Positions 7,801-18,150 are shown, counted from the stretch's first letter. The stretch is DNA of 64,000 bases from Phycisphaerales bacterium (GCA_029260455.1 JAJDDF010000003.1:1-64000); one strand, 5' to 3'. Program-made: numbers and translations. Notes: a model not told the origin generated them from the letters alone.

Positions 7801-9616
7801 ACAAGCGAGCCACGGCTTCCTGATCGTCATCAATTTCAGCCTGGCGAATCGCCATGAGTTTCTGAACGATCGGGTCAAGATTTTCAGCATCAATAGTCGC
7901 GTCGGTGTTGCCGGCGGCGATAAGAAATGTTTCTACTTCACGTAGCTTTTTCCTGAGCGATTCATTGTCCGGTGCGACCGCCACGGCGCGTTCGAGCATT
8001 GTAACTGCTTGTTCCGCATCGCCAAGGCGCAGGTACACGTCTGCCAGCCTCGGCAGCGTGAGATCATGTCGATAGCCAGAAGTGACCAATTGTTCAAAGA
8101 GCTGACGAGCATCACCCAATGCATTTTCTGCCATCAGGCTGGTCGCAAGAAGATATGTCACTTCGTCGTTGGCACCCACTTCACGTTGAAGCTCACTCAA
8201 CAGAACAGTTGCTTCAGCGTAGTTGCTATCAATGAGCGCAAGCCGCGCATCGATGAGTTTGAGTTGGCTCTGCCCACGAACACCAAGGCGTTGTCCAAGC
8301 GTATCTCGCGATTTCTTGGCTTCTTGAAGCGCAGACTCGCGCTCCTCCTCGGTTGTTGCCAGCGTATATTCAATCAACCATGTTGTCGTTTGCGCTGCGG
8401 CCGCCTGACGTCGATACCCCGGAAGGAGAAGACCTTCCAGACTCAGCGGCGGCGTCGGAAGGTCAATAACGCGTTGAAAAACTTCGAGCGCCTTGTCGCG
8501 TTGATTGGCACGTTGCAACACCTGCCCCAAGGTAAGAAGCCAGCGTGAGTCTGATGGGTGCGCTGCGACTTCACGAGTTACAAGTGCCACCTGATCAGCT
8601 TGATCCACTTCGTCACCCACGCGGGCAAGCAATAACTCAATGTCATACGCTTCGATTTCTCCGGCAGGCATTGCCTGTACTTTCTTGAACGTCTCGGCAG
8701 CCGCCTTCGCACGCTGATTCATGAGTAATTGAATGACATCCGGACGCGCTGACTGTGCAGCTTGACTGAGCATCGGAAAATCAAGCTGGAGAAGTTCTGC
8801 AACGATGTGATCCGGATGATCATTCTGAAATGCAAGAATTGCTTTTTGGGCTTCTTCAAACTCATACTCAGCAAGGTCATCTCGCCCGTTCACCTGATGA
8901 ACTTCGCGCTCCGCAAGGTGCCACTTGGAAATGTTGAGACCGGCATCAAGAAAGTCAGGATTTGCAGCATAGGCAGCTTTGAGATCTTCAAGCGCGTCTT
9001 CTCGCTTCCCGGTTGGCACTGCGGTGCGAAACATGCGCGAGACCTGCGCAATGCCCCGGTACCCCCGGATCTTCGTAACCCGGGGATCATCCAGTTGACG
9101 ATCCAGATACTCCAACTTTTCATCGGCGATGGAAATAATGCTCTCAAAGGCCTCGGCGGAGTTCATCTGCCGGGTCACCCACTCATTGCGAGCTTCTAAA
9201 AATCGCAATGACAATTCTGCATCTGAAAGATCCAGACTCGCCAGTTTTCCCAGCGCGGCAAAATAGGTCCCATTGTATCGATCGGTATAGCTGATCTCAT
9301 CCTTGGGAGTTGTCTTCAGCAATGCGTCGAGGAGATACTCAAGATAATCGCGACGCGATCCATCTTTATCCACTGCACGGCCAAAACGGTCCACAGCCTT
9401 CTCCCGGGCTAGATGCTCGGCGTCCAGATCCCCTGCGGCATGAGCAGCATCTGCTTCGGCAACGAACGCAATGCCTTGAGTAATATTGCGCTCTGCCGAT
9501 TTCAGTGAAGAATAGATTGACAGTGCTGTGACCGCTCCCACCAGAACAAGCAGAGATGCGATCGTGATGAACAGAAATTTTTTGTTGACTTTCGTTGCCA
9601 TTGTCTGTCGTTCCAT
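4847..9616 (-). CDS. Giant membrane-anchored TPR protein of the exosortase/EPS locus
   Basis: 1589 residues. A short basic start is followed by one hydrophobic segment (about residues 13-33), suggesting an inner-membrane anchor with the remainder in the periplasm. The rest is helical repeat with many TPR-like units (for example LADVYLRLGDAEQAVTML and the run near the C-terminus ending in DTVGVVFYEGGRIDDSI). Long TPR proteins (PrsT-like) accompany exosortase polysaccharide loci, where they are thought to scaffold assembly or export. The start could also be the ATG at 9601. The gene sits between epsI (18 bases away) and the BY-kinase gene on the same strand. It is much longer than typical PrsT proteins of roughly 900 residues. 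Confidence 0.85.
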   Translation of the reverse strand: MERQTMATKVNKKFLFITIASLLVLVGAVTALSIYSSLKSAERNITQGIAFVAEADAAHAAGDLDAEHLAREKAVDRFGRAVDKDGSRRDYLEYLLDALLKTTPKDEISYTDRYNGTYFAALGKLASLDLSDAELSLRFLEARNEWVTRQMNSAEAFESIISIADEKLEYLDRQLDDPRVTKIRGYRGIAQVSRMFRTAVPTGKREDALEDLKAAYAANPDFLDAGLNISKWHLAEREVHQVNGRDDLAEYEFEEAQKAILAFQNDHPDHIVAELLQLDFPMLSQAAQSARPDVIQLLMNQRAKAAAETFKKVQAMPAGEIEAYDIELLLARVGDEVDQADQVALVTREVAAHPSDSRWLLTLGQVLQRANQRDKALEVFQRVIDLPTPPLSLEGLLLPGYRRQAAAAQTTTWLIEYTLATTEEERESALQEAKKSRDTLGQRLGVRGQSQLKLIDARLALIDSNYAEATVLLSELQREVGANDEVTYLLATSLMAENALGDARQLFEQLVTSGYRHDLTLPRLADVYLRLGDAEQAVTMLERAVAVAPDNESLRKKLREVETFLIAAGNTDATIDAENLDPIVQKLMAIRQAEIDDDQEAVARLLNEAYAAFPTDKRIIRRMVQLKMIRDDREGALSIVQEALRQLPDDPEMMRYKISLGYDDPIKAQEALIDVADISDVEKALMYLSLYIGNQMDDKVEEWLDAAEEADSNHPSVVEARFVWSVQTGDMATARSTVQRAVQLNSDRAGGATFQGRLELAEGKASDAVRTFELATERLPYNSSLWRFLGQARLEAGLVNQAIDALARAMQSKPDDVMSAKLYARALARLGRNSDALAVIGRDSSIHRFITRDPELLALWLDLEAVAGDRHEALSVRRELLRATPDDKNNAIKLASLLIEDEEFDEAAIVLDSLENSDIHALVMTRLRALVALGRGSVDEGNAVFESYAATLTEHEPLAAARMAQAGFLLESGEGDRSVAVLEEARPYQGESHDIDRQLGNYFFNQGSILNNEAAQIATRGTPEDAEPIKAQSRSAYERAAAAYRSVIDTGAEEPGEDFGVSKRLVETLIRLDDFSGAQAALEYASTLNPDDLEILVLSAALAEQQGDTREALRVLGHAVELYPASHLPFFRRAILNRSNEAMFPDVIQDLNRVLELRPDIMDAWGMKFELYKSRGSIDEAFAELRKGIDSAGPAGQDTLRRVLVNQLLSNLRETEGVNAAIDASERYPDSVFWQGSTGDLCRRLKRFSEASQCFQRLYEMDETKADEVRHRLVAASLLDCMLQRDKPPTRGQTLRLLEKIRQTDETAPTVMLMARAQAFLGELDEADVLIAQAFELADGDTGMLGYWYAQTRLTLGTEAAVQKRLDIMAKQGPLPATLEIRRLGYLRLNKGSREEYVSQALELVEIADGDELATLEAYKLLSNIQYDIARDIELSDAPKARLLFEEAMDYARKGLAINEFDLELNNNAGYILAKHLDRGTDAVPFAVKAQKLAPTNSAVLDTVGVVFYEGGRIDDSIQTLQNAIRTAMNPDHKVLSNIHLAQSFVALEDSRSAHQALDRAAEAVPNVKIKAIRMQYEKEIDEVRATIQ

Positions 9617-9633
9617 TGCCCGACCTGGGCGTG

Positions 9634-10470
9634 TTAAATGTGCTGCTCACTCGGAACGTTGCCACGCTCCACTTCAACCCAATCCGGCATGCGCCGCATG
9701 ATTTCTGGAAACAATTCATCCAGCAGGTCCGCCACCAGTGCGACCAGCTCTTCCGGCGTTTCCGCCGACCCCGTCATAAACTGCACTTTCGTGTAGTACG
9801 CATAATCTGCCTGCAGATGAAATGCTTGTAGGCGCACCTCATCAGCGGACGACACCACCGTGCCATTTGCAATAAAGAAATATCCCGCCAGCAGTGTGTC
9901 GCCATTGGGAGCTTTGTATTCCGAGACACGCAGCGCAAGATTTTCAATCCGGTGCGGCAAACGGTAACGGTTTGGGATTTCTGAACCACGTCCACGCCAA
10001 ATCGGCGGATCCTTGTCAGAATCGAAATCCAGAATCAGACGAGAAAAATCCAACTCCACCGGAATCGTGTGACTCTTACCAAGCAAATTGATGCCGGCGG
10101 CCACAAAACATCGCTCGGGCACGTGCGGTACCGTATTGATCATGCCAGTGTAATACGCCATATGCACTTCGATGTGATGAGTCTTGTTCGGCGCTTCAAC
10201 ATCACTCTGTCTATACACGCGCGTCAGATAGTTCGAAGTGCCCAGTTCTTGGGCGGCTTCCTTCGTCAAAACTTGATCTTCACCCACTTGCGTCCATCCC
10301 GGAACCGTGCGCGGAAGAGACCGCAACTGAAGATTGTTCGGCGGCTGAATCGGACGCTTCTGCAACCGAATCTTTGCGTGTGTCAAATAGGCGGGCAATG
10401 CTGCCGCTGCACCGATGAGCAGACCCGCAGCCACAATGAATGCCAGATCAATGCGTGGCGATTGATTCAT
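9634..10470 (-). CDS. epsI: Exosortase-associated EpsI family protein (DUF3485)
   Basis: 278 residues with an N-terminal membrane segment (about 9-28) and an extracytoplasmic domain. The family signature is visible as HVPERC (His116, Cys121), comparable to the H-x-P-x-x-C of EpsI/DUF3485 proteins, which are encoded beside or fused to exosortases and needed for EPS production. The start codon overlaps the exosortase stop by four bases (ATGA), so the two are translationally coupled. The molecular role of EpsI is not established. Family identification is firm from context plus motif. Confidence 0.88.
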   Translation of the reverse strand: MNQSPRIDLAFIVAAGLLIGAAAALPAYLTHAKIRLQKRPIQPPNNLQLRSLPRTVPGWTQVGEDQVLTKEAAQELGTSNYLTRVYRQSDVEAPNKTHHIEVHMAYYTGMINTVPHVPERCFVAAGINLLGKSHTIPVELDFSRLILDFDSDKDPPIWRGRGSEIPNRYRLPHRIENLALRVSEYKAPNGDTLLAGYFFIANGTVVSSADEVRLQAFHLQADYAYYTKVQFMTGSAETPEELVALVADLLDELFPEIMRRMPDWVEVERGNVPSEQHI

Positions 10471-11471
10471 GGCGAGACCTCTGGCTCAATCTTGCCAAGC
10501 ACCCACGCGCCACCCATGAACACCATGAAAGCCGGAATTAATAAAATCATCCCGATCACCATGTGCGCATCACCAGCAGCAAGACCGGGTTTGTAGATCG
10601 ACAATCCGCCCAGTACCGCGACGCGCACAACATTCATGAACAGCGCCACCGGCGTCGCCATTAATATGATCGCAAAACGTTGCCACCATGTGCGCCCTGC
10701 AAAGAACGCAACAACAACGGAAAGGGCGGCGAACGCCACCACCATGCGCATGCCGCTGCAGGCCTCTGCGACATCGAGAGGAATCATCTTGCCTTTTGCG
10801 AAAATGTCGAGCCTGTTTCCGATGCGAGTGACGTCAAAACCGAGCACCGTGAGCATTAATTCTGCGCCTTGCGAAGCAAGCAACTTGAGCGGCCACGTCA
10901 ACTTTGTCATCACCTGTTCGGAAATCGTAATGGCAAAAGCAAGAAAGCCAATCGGGAACGCTGTCACCCGAAGCATGTGTGGGCCAGCAAGCAACAGCAC
11001 AAGCCCCGACAGTGCCAGGATAATCGACAACCCCTGAAACATGTGGTTGGGAAAGCCAGATACAAAATACACATAACTCACCGCACCAAGCATCAATACC
11101 GCAAGCCCCGGCCAGTACACGCACGCCGGTGTTGTGGTCATTCGGGCTCGATGCTTCCACAAGTAGAACCCGCTAATGATCGGCACAACAAAGGCGTGCC
11201 CCCAATCTTCAAAACTGTCTCTGCTGAATAACTGTTGTTTGTCGAACCATCTATAGAACAACGCGGCGAATGCGATTGACAACAACGCCAGCATCACCAG
11301 CCCGCCGCGATCACCCGAGCGCAACCGGGAGACGAGCGCCGGGGTCGGCCCTGACCGATCCGCACCAATCATCAGCCCGGGTTCTTGCGAAAGTGTTGTC
11401 ATCAGGGCTCTATCAAACTCCATCGACCGAGTGGCAACGCTGCCACACTTCCCCCATAGGGAATCTGCCAT
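10467..11471 (-). CDS. Exosortase (EpsH/Xrt family transpeptidase)
   Basis: Polytopic membrane protease/transpeptidase that recognises C-terminal tripartite sorting signals and cleaves them at the outer face of the inner membrane. The three conserved catalytic positions can be seen: Cys238 in EACSGMR, Arg283 in NVVRV and His303 in DAHMVIGM. The early loop HAFVVPIISGFYLW (about 92-105) is also family-typical. About eight hydrophobic segments follow a 55-residue polar N-terminus. That polar start may be over-extended, since in-frame ATGs occur at 11423 and 11402 and none has a strong ribosome site. It is immediately followed by epsI. A candidate substrate in this window lies at 25249-26208. Confidence 0.92.
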   Translation of the reverse strand: MADSLWGKCGSVATRSMEFDRALMTTLSQEPGLMIGADRSGPTPALVSRLRSGDRGGLVMLALLSIAFAALFYRWFDKQQLFSRDSFEDWGHAFVVPIISGFYLWKHRARMTTTPACVYWPGLAVLMLGAVSYVYFVSGFPNHMFQGLSIILALSGLVLLLAGPHMLRVTAFPIGFLAFAITISEQVMTKLTWPLKLLASQGAELMLTVLGFDVTRIGNRLDIFAKGKMIPLDVAEACSGMRMVVAFAALSVVVAFFAGRTWWQRFAIILMATPVALFMNVVRVAVLGGLSIYKPGLAAGDAHMVIGMILLIPAFMVFMGGAWVLGKIEPEVSP

Positions 11472-11653
11472 CTACCAACAGTCAAAAAGTACACCACCCC
11501 CACCAGGGCGGCTTCCTCTCCGCTTACGACCGCAGGTCTGTCAAGTTCGGCGTCCCGTGCCAATAGGTGGAACCATACCACACCGACCCTCGTCAGTACC
11601 CGCTGAGACCGCACAGGCCCACCATGGCTCCATTTTCGTCGCCGGTGACCGAC

Positions 11654-13201
11654 CTAGTTGAACTGGTTGTTCGACGGCGGGGCACCAAACACATCGTTGC
11701 CAAAGTTGCGATCCAGCAAGAACCCGAACCCATATGAGGCCCGTAACCCGCCGCGCATGACCGCGAGGGGTGTCGCCCAGAAATTGGTGCCGAAATTCAG
11801 CATGTCGTCCGGCTTCAAGATGATATCCGGAGCGGTCCCCTCAAAAATCGCCCGAACATTGAGGCGAAGAGTCGCCTGACGATCCGGCCCGATCATCCGG
11901 GTCAGGTCCACCCGTTCCGGGATGCCAATGGCCGACAGCCCACCCGCAGCAACAACAGCGCGTTGCACTGTGAGCTTGGTGTTGCCGCTCAGGTTGTATG
12001 TGCCAGGGCGGGCAATCCCCGCGCCGCCGACATACACCACACCAAAATCTGGCGATGGGATATTAATCACATCGCCCGGACGCACCACGACATTCACGTT
12101 GGCATCACCGCGCAACAGTTCGGGAATTGGTATTTCAATAACGCGCTGCGTCATCATTGGTGCCAGCGTTTTGCGCCCGGACAATGGATCGGCGCCTTCG
12201 CCAAGCCCTGCACTTGTTGGTGTAGTCACACGTTGCCAGCGCCCATCAATAAAAATCCATCGTCCCGGCGCCTCACCATTTGGTGCGGGTGCTTGATCCG
12301 TGCTGGGCGTGAAATCTGAATCAAGATCAATCAATGGCTCATCACCATCCTGCAATCGCGACAGCGCCGAGGGACTAATAGAAAGCGCCGAATCTCGACG
12401 ATTATTCGTACTGCTGCTGCGCAATGCCCCGCCGCCAGGTTCATCATCCAGCAAAGTATCAATCAGATCGCGCAGTTCTTCACCTGATGGCTTGGGTTCA
12501 TCAGGTGGCAGTTGATCCGGCAGCACATTGCTTGGTGGCACTGGTGTGCGCGGAGTTCTATCCATCAAGGACACCTGGCGAATCAGATAGGCCTTTGGAA
12601 TCGTTGCCTGCACACCACCGGCTGTAATCAGCGCATCCAGCATCCGAAAGTCCGGGTACGGAATCGCATACCGGCCAACGTTTTTGATCAGTCCAAATAC
12701 GCCGTACGTTGACTGTCCACGTTGAGGCAATCGCAATGTGATCGCAGGATTATCAAGTATGCCCTTGGCGCGGATGGCTTCAGCGATTGCAGTCTGCGCC
12801 TGCCCAGCGGTGAGGTCTTGCACATACACCGGATCAATAAGCGGCACGATGATGAACCCGCGCGAATCGATCTGCACCTGATATTGCCACGGTGAGCCAC
12901 TCTGGATGTAATCGAGAATCTCGATCTCCAGAACATCACCCGAGTCCATTCGGTAATCGATTGGTTCCGGGACAAGATCTTCCGGACGCACCTGTGTCAC
13001 ATTGAAAAACTCACCCTGATCACTCTCGATGATGTCGATGCGCTCAAGCACTGGAACAATCGTCGGCGTGTGCTCCCAGCGTCCGATGACATCCTGAGCG
13101 CCAAGGAATGAATCAACTTCTGTGCACCCGCCGATCGCGCCCACAGTCAACACGATCAGTGCGCCTGCAAGCCACTTGGGTTGGATTGCCTTTGCCGTCA
13201 T
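11654..13201 (-). CDS. Polysaccharide export lipoprotein (Wza/Poly_export with SLBB domains)
   Basis: Predicted outer-membrane polysaccharide translocon subunit. From the ATG at 13201 it has a lipoprotein signal peptide ending in the lipobox AIGGC (Cys26). Next come the Poly_export domain (about 80-165, with the VLEIEI core) and SLBB-type segments; YGVFGLIKNVGRY and VYVGGAGIARPGTYNL are typical beta-grasp strands. A Pro/Ser/Asp-rich linker (about 220-330) separates the two SLBB regions and is unusually long. An ATG 20 codons upstream gives a longer ORF but would bury the signal peptide. It heads the minus-strand polysaccharide operon, divergent from lipA across a roughly 240-base gap that should contain both promoters. 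Confidence 0.88.
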   Translation of the reverse strand: MTAKAIQPKWLAGALIVLTVGAIGGCTEVDSFLGAQDVIGRWEHTPTIVPVLERIDIIESDQGEFFNVTQVRPEDLVPEPIDYRMDSGDVLEIEILDYIQSGSPWQYQVQIDSRGFIIVPLIDPVYVQDLTAGQAQTAIAEAIRAKGILDNPAITLRLPQRGQSTYGVFGLIKNVGRYAIPYPDFRMLDALITAGGVQATIPKAYLIRQVSLMDRTPRTPVPPSNVLPDQLPPDEPKPSGEELRDLIDTLLDDEPGGGALRSSSTNNRRDSALSISPSALSRLQDGDEPLIDLDSDFTPSTDQAPAPNGEAPGRWIFIDGRWQRVTTPTSAGLGEGADPLSGRKTLAPMMTQRVIEIPIPELLRGDANVNVVVRPGDVINIPSPDFGVVYVGGAGIARPGTYNLSGNTKLTVQRAVVAAGGLSAIGIPERVDLTRMIGPDRQATLRLNVRAIFEGTAPDIILKPDDMLNFGTNFWATPLAVMRGGLRASYGFGFLLDRNFGNDVFGAPPSNNQFN

Positions 13202-13438
13202 TGATGCCGCTCCCCGCACGGGCGTGCTCCTCACCTGGCCGAGTCTCTTGCGATTGGCCAAATCATCAGAATCGGCGGATGCTACCCGCCGCGGTACAGA
13301 CTTGAGTTATCGACCGACAGACCGCTCCCTGTTTACCAAGCCCTGATGAGTCGATGAATCTCTCATGGTATTGGACCCTACGCAATCCCACCTCCCCCGT
13401 TCGATTCTCCCCGCCAACCATCTATAGTTGTTTCTCCC

Positions 13439-14530
13439 ATGACCACCATTCGTCCAAACCCGACCCCTGACGATGCCCTCGAGCGCACCCTCGCCCGTCA
13501 TCCCCGCCCCCTGGGTGGGGATCCCATGCGCGCTGGCGACAAACCGCTGGTTTCGCTGTCCGATCAGATTCTCAATAACCGCGATGACGCCGGCCAAGGC
13601 ACACGCCAGCAACTCTCGCTCAAACGCAAGCCCGCGTGGCTCCGCGCCAAGGTGCCCGGCGGCTCCGAATTCATCGCCCTCCGCGATCAACTCAAAAAGC
13701 ACAACCTCAACACCGTCTGCGAGGAAGCATCGTGTCCCAACATGGGCGAATGCTGGGCCCGAGGCGTCGCCACCATCATGATCCTGGGCGACACCTGCAC
13801 CCGAGCCTGCGGCTTCTGCAATATCAAAACCGGCAAACCAAATGCCATCGACAATGACGAGCCGCGCCGCGTCGCAGAATCACTCAAGCTCATGGGCCTG
13901 CGCCATGTGGTGATCACTTCTGTCGATCGTGATGACCAACCCGATGGGGGGGCGCGCATCTGGGCCGAGACCATCCTGCGCACGCGCGATGCCTGCCCGG
14001 AGATGTCAATCGAGGTTTTAATCCCTGATTTCAAGGGTGATTCGCGCGCCTTGCAATTGGTGATCGATGCCAAGCCCGAAATACTGAATCACAATCTTGA
14101 GACCGTGCCGCGCATGTATCCCGCGGTGCGCCCGCAGGCGAAGTTCGATCAATCGATCGAGCTTCTGCGCCGCTGCAAAGATGCGGGCATGGTCACCAAG
14201 ACCGGCATCATGGTCGGTATTGGCGAGAGAGATGAAGAAGTCGATGCGCTCATGGCCGACGTCCACGCCCGCGCAACAACCGACATCCTGACCATTGGCC
14301 AGTACCTCCAGCCCACGCGAAACCACCTGCCCATCGACCGGTGGGTGCACCCCGATCAGTTCGACGCCTACCGCACCTCCGGCCTTTCTTTGGGCTGGAA
14401 AGTCGTTGAGTCAGGGCCGATGGTGCGTTCGAGCTACCACGCCGACACGCAGGTCGACGCCCTTGTTGGCGAACGGGCCGACAGCGCCCGCCGATTCCGG
14501 GAGCTGGTTGATGGGGCGAAAGCCTCCTGA
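13439..14530 (+). CDS. lipA: Lipoyl synthase
   Basis: Radical SAM enzyme that inserts two sulfurs into octanoyl-lipoyl domains. Both iron-sulfur sites are complete: the auxiliary cluster CEEASCPNMGEC (Cys94, 99, 105) and the radical SAM motif CTRACGFC (Cys120, 124, 127). The C-terminal RSSYHA motif that supplies the Ser ligand is present near residue 331. The length of 363 is some 40 longer than usual because of a polar, poorly conserved N-terminus; the ATG at 13526 is an alternative start. I see no lipB next to it, so octanoyl transfer must be encoded elsewhere. Confidence 0.96.
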   Translation: MTTIRPNPTPDDALERTLARHPRPLGGDPMRAGDKPLVSLSDQILNNRDDAGQGTRQQLSLKRKPAWLRAKVPGGSEFIALRDQLKKHNLNTVCEEASCPNMGECWARGVATIMILGDTCTRACGFCNIKTGKPNAIDNDEPRRVAESLKLMGLRHVVITSVDRDDQPDGGARIWAETILRTRDACPEMSIEVLIPDFKGDSRALQLVIDAKPEILNHNLETVPRMYPAVRPQAKFDQSIELLRRCKDAGMVTKTGIMVGIGERDEEVDALMADVHARATTDILTIGQYLQPTRNHLPIDRWVHPDQFDAYRTSGLSLGWKVVESGPMVRSSYHADTQVDALVGERADSARRFRELVDGAKAS

Positions 14531-14756
14531 CTCCTGCCACTCTGACACCCCAGCCCCGCCTCGGCAGCCGGACCGGGCATGCTGGCAGCCACTTTGATCG
14601 ACATAAATCATTGAAAACACACATGTTATGTTGTTTTGCCGCTGGCCCGCCCTTTGCCATAGGTAATCCGACATGGTCATGGTGCGCCACCCAGGTCGAT
14701 TTGCCTATGACCCCGCGTGCGGGGGTGGTTCCGGTGCGCCAGGGCCAAAGCAGGAC

Positions 14757-15239
14757 ATGTCGAGCACTCCCCCCGGCGGTCGGCTCAATTTGCTCCTCTC
14801 CTCCACCGACTGGCGACAGGAATCCTGGGCAGATCATCTCCCCCGCCTGCTGGAGCCCATGGGCGTGCACGCCGTCCGCGTGCGCTCCGGGCGCGAAGCA
14901 GGCGAGACCCTTCGCACCACGCGCATCGATATCGCCGTCGTTGATCTCAGTTTGCCGCTCGATGAACAGGTCGCCAACGATGAGCCCGCACCAAACCCCG
15001 AAGGCGGCATGCGTTTGCTCGAATTGCTTTTTCGCAGCACCGCGCCCCCGCCGACATTGGTCGTCAAGCGCCGCCGCGCAGAGCGCGATGATGCCCGCGA
15101 AATTGCCCACGCCTTGCGCGCAGGTGCATTCGCTGTCATCGAACGCCCCGTGCGCATGGAACTGCTTCTGCAAACCATGCAGCGCGTGCTCGCAAGGCAT
15201 TACCGCGACCGCTGGCCCAGCACACGAGGAAACAGCTAA
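14757..15239 (+). CDS. Degenerate response-regulator receiver protein
   Basis: 160 residues from the ATG at 14757; an ATG at 14673 adds 28 poorly constrained residues. The pattern follows a CheY-like alpha/beta fold: strand LNLLLSS, strand DIAVVDLSLP with the phospho-acceptor Asp, strand PTLVVKRR, and FAVIERPV at strand five. Two conserved features are altered: the acidic pair after strand one is missing, and the strand-five Lys of the usual KP pair is Arg (ERP). There is no output domain. It lies between lipA and groES on the same strand. I infer a stand-alone pseudo-receiver; partner unknown. Confidence 0.6.
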   Translation: MSSTPPGGRLNLLLSSTDWRQESWADHLPRLLEPMGVHAVRVRSGREAGETLRTTRIDIAVVDLSLPLDEQVANDEPAPNPEGGMRLLELLFRSTAPPPTLVVKRRRAERDDAREIAHALRAGAFAVIERPVRMELLLQTMQRVLARHYRDRWPSTRGNS

Positions 15240-15306
15240 CACAATTCACGTTCGTTTTTGATTCACGTTTGAGGTTTTTGAAAGACAAGGAAAAGGAAAG
15301 ACACTC

Positions 15307-15642
15307 ATGGCAACCGCAACGGCGCCGCGCAAGAAGACATCCAAGCTCACCACATCAATTCGCCCGCTCCACGACAAAGTCATCGTGCAGCGCGATGAAG
15401 CTGAAAGCATCACCGATGCAGGCATTTACTTGCCCGAATCCGCGAAAGACACGCCAAAATCTGGCACCATCATCGCGGTGGGCGATGGCGCAATCAACAC
15501 CGACACGGGCGAGCGCATCGCATTGACCGTCAAGAAGGGCGACTGCGTGATCTTCTCGAGCTACGCCGGCACCGAGGTCAAACTCGATGGCGATGAGTTG
15601 CTCATCATGAGCGAAAGCGACATCCTCGCGGTTGTTGAGTGA
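15307..15642 (+). CDS. groES: Co-chaperonin GroES
   Basis: 111 residues forming the GroES beta-barrel, with the signature [16 protein letters not shown] near the start, the mobile-loop region [18 protein letters not shown] and the conserved [18 protein letters not shown]. It caps GroEL during ATP-driven folding. The N-terminus carries a 15-residue basic extension ahead of the usual start of the fold. A purine-rich ribosome site (AAGGAAAAGG) precedes the ATG. I found no CIRCE inverted repeat in the 67 bases upstream, so HrcA control is not supported. Confidence 0.97.
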   Translation: MATATAPRKKTSKLTTSIRPLHDKVIVQRDEAESITDAGIYLPESAKDTPKSGTIIAVGDGAINTDTGERIALTVKKGDCVIFSSYAGTEVKLDGDELLIMSESDILAVVE

Positions 15643-15649
15643 GTGACGG

Positions 15650-15853
15650 ATGACCACCGACCAACTTCGCCAGGCGCTGACAGAACTCGATGGCAAGCGC
15701 GACGCCGCGTTTTCCTTCGGCGCATCAGGTGCATGCACCGTCGCCAACGCCATGCTTGTGCCCGATGAGGCGGATCATCTCATCAAGCTCACAGATGGCA
15801 AACACGTTTTTATTCTCGACGCCGAGCGCGTCGATTGGGTCCGCATTGGCTGA
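15650..15853 (+). CDS. 67-residue unknown protein between groES and groEL
   Basis: Starts 7 bases after the groES stop and ends 42 bases before groEL, so it is very likely co-transcribed with the chaperonin genes. The predicted product is acidic to neutral with no membrane segment. It looks like a small alpha/beta fold: a helix ([13 protein letters not shown]), then strands around [10 protein letters not shown] and [18 protein letters not shown]. Codon use matches its neighbours, which supports a real gene. I do not recognise the family. It might be a co-chaperone or regulator; the evidence is location only. Confidence 0.6.
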   Translation: MTTDQLRQALTELDGKRDAAFSFGASGACTVANAMLVPDEADHLIKLTDGKHVFILDAERVDWVRIG

Positions 15854-17530
<1,677 letters not shown>

Positions 17531-17566
17531 GGGAACGCCCTTCGGGGCATCAACTCAAGATTGTGT

Positions 17567-17600
17567 AAGCCCAGGGATTGCAATCCCTGGGCTTTTTGTT
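17567..17600 (+). terminator. Intrinsic terminator after groEL
   Basis: A perfect 28-base palindrome (17567-17594) with arms AAGCCCAGGGATTG / CAATCCCTGGGCTT is followed by TTTGTTT. It lies 37 bases after the groEL stop and upstream of the most likely start of the next gene. Confidence 0.85.
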
Positions 17601-17628
17601 TGTGAACGATCTCAACTATTCTGTTGTG

Positions 17629-18150
17629 ATGCATGCACCATGGAATAATTGGTACCACTGCAATGGGAATACCTATGGAACTTGGCTCCGGGGTGACCCG
17701 CGTGGGTGGCGCGCAAGGCATCATCGTGAACATGTCGAAGGTGATTACAAAAATCCGCCTGCGCCGGGTGCATATGACAAACTGTACGCCCAATCAAAGC
17801 GTCTGATGAAACGCGCGCCCGTGAAGCTTTCAAAGGAGGCAGCGCGATGCGCATGCGATGTCATGGTTGAAAACCTACTCAGGCATGACATAGAAGTGAT
17901 CGCCCTGTGTGTTGATTCGCACCACTTCCATATCCTTGCGCGATTTCCTGACCATAACCCGCGCAAATGGATTGGACTTGCCAAGAAGCGCAGCGCCCGA
18001 GTGCTGTCCGATGAGAAGATGGTTGCAAAAGGTGGTGTATGGGCGGTGCGATTCCGCTCTCTGCCCATCCGCGATCGTGGGCATCAGGTCAACTGCGCGA
18101 GATATATCATGGCACATGCGAAGCATGGTGCAAGTGTGTGGCGATCATAA
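17629..18150 (+). CDS. RAYT-like HUH (Y1) transposase-family protein
   Basis: 173 residues from the ATG at 17629; the upstream in-frame ATG lies inside the groEL terminator. It has a His-hydrophobic-His element HFH (99-101) on a hydrophobic strand (VIALCVDSHHFHILARF core) and a candidate catalytic Tyr (ARYIMAHAK, Tyr159), the layout of Y1/IS200-like single-strand nucleases. The N-terminal block WYHCNGNTYGTW and HHREHVEGDYKNPP resembles a single-copy transposase family common in planctomycete genomes. No inverted repeats or target duplications flank it. A REP-like double hairpin about 400 bases downstream fits a REP-associated (RAYT) role. Function is inferred from motifs. Confidence 0.65.
   Translation: MHAPWNNWYHCNGNTYGTWLRGDPRGWRARHHREHVEGDYKNPPAPGAYDKLYAQSKRLMKRAPVKLSKEAARCACDVMVENLLRHDIEVIALCVDSHHFHILARFPDHNPRKWIGLAKKRSARVLSDEKMVAKGGVWAVRFRSLPIRDRGHQVNCARYIMAHAKHGASVWRS

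Noticed and set aside
14250-15242. 330-codon minus-strand ORF over lipA and the receiver gene
   Set aside because: It has low-complexity Arg/Gly/Cys composition and lies opposite recognised genes.
15240-15306. CIRCE (HrcA) operator upstream of groES
   Set aside because: The inverted repeat TTAGCACTC-N9-GAGTGCTAA is absent here and upstream of dnaK.
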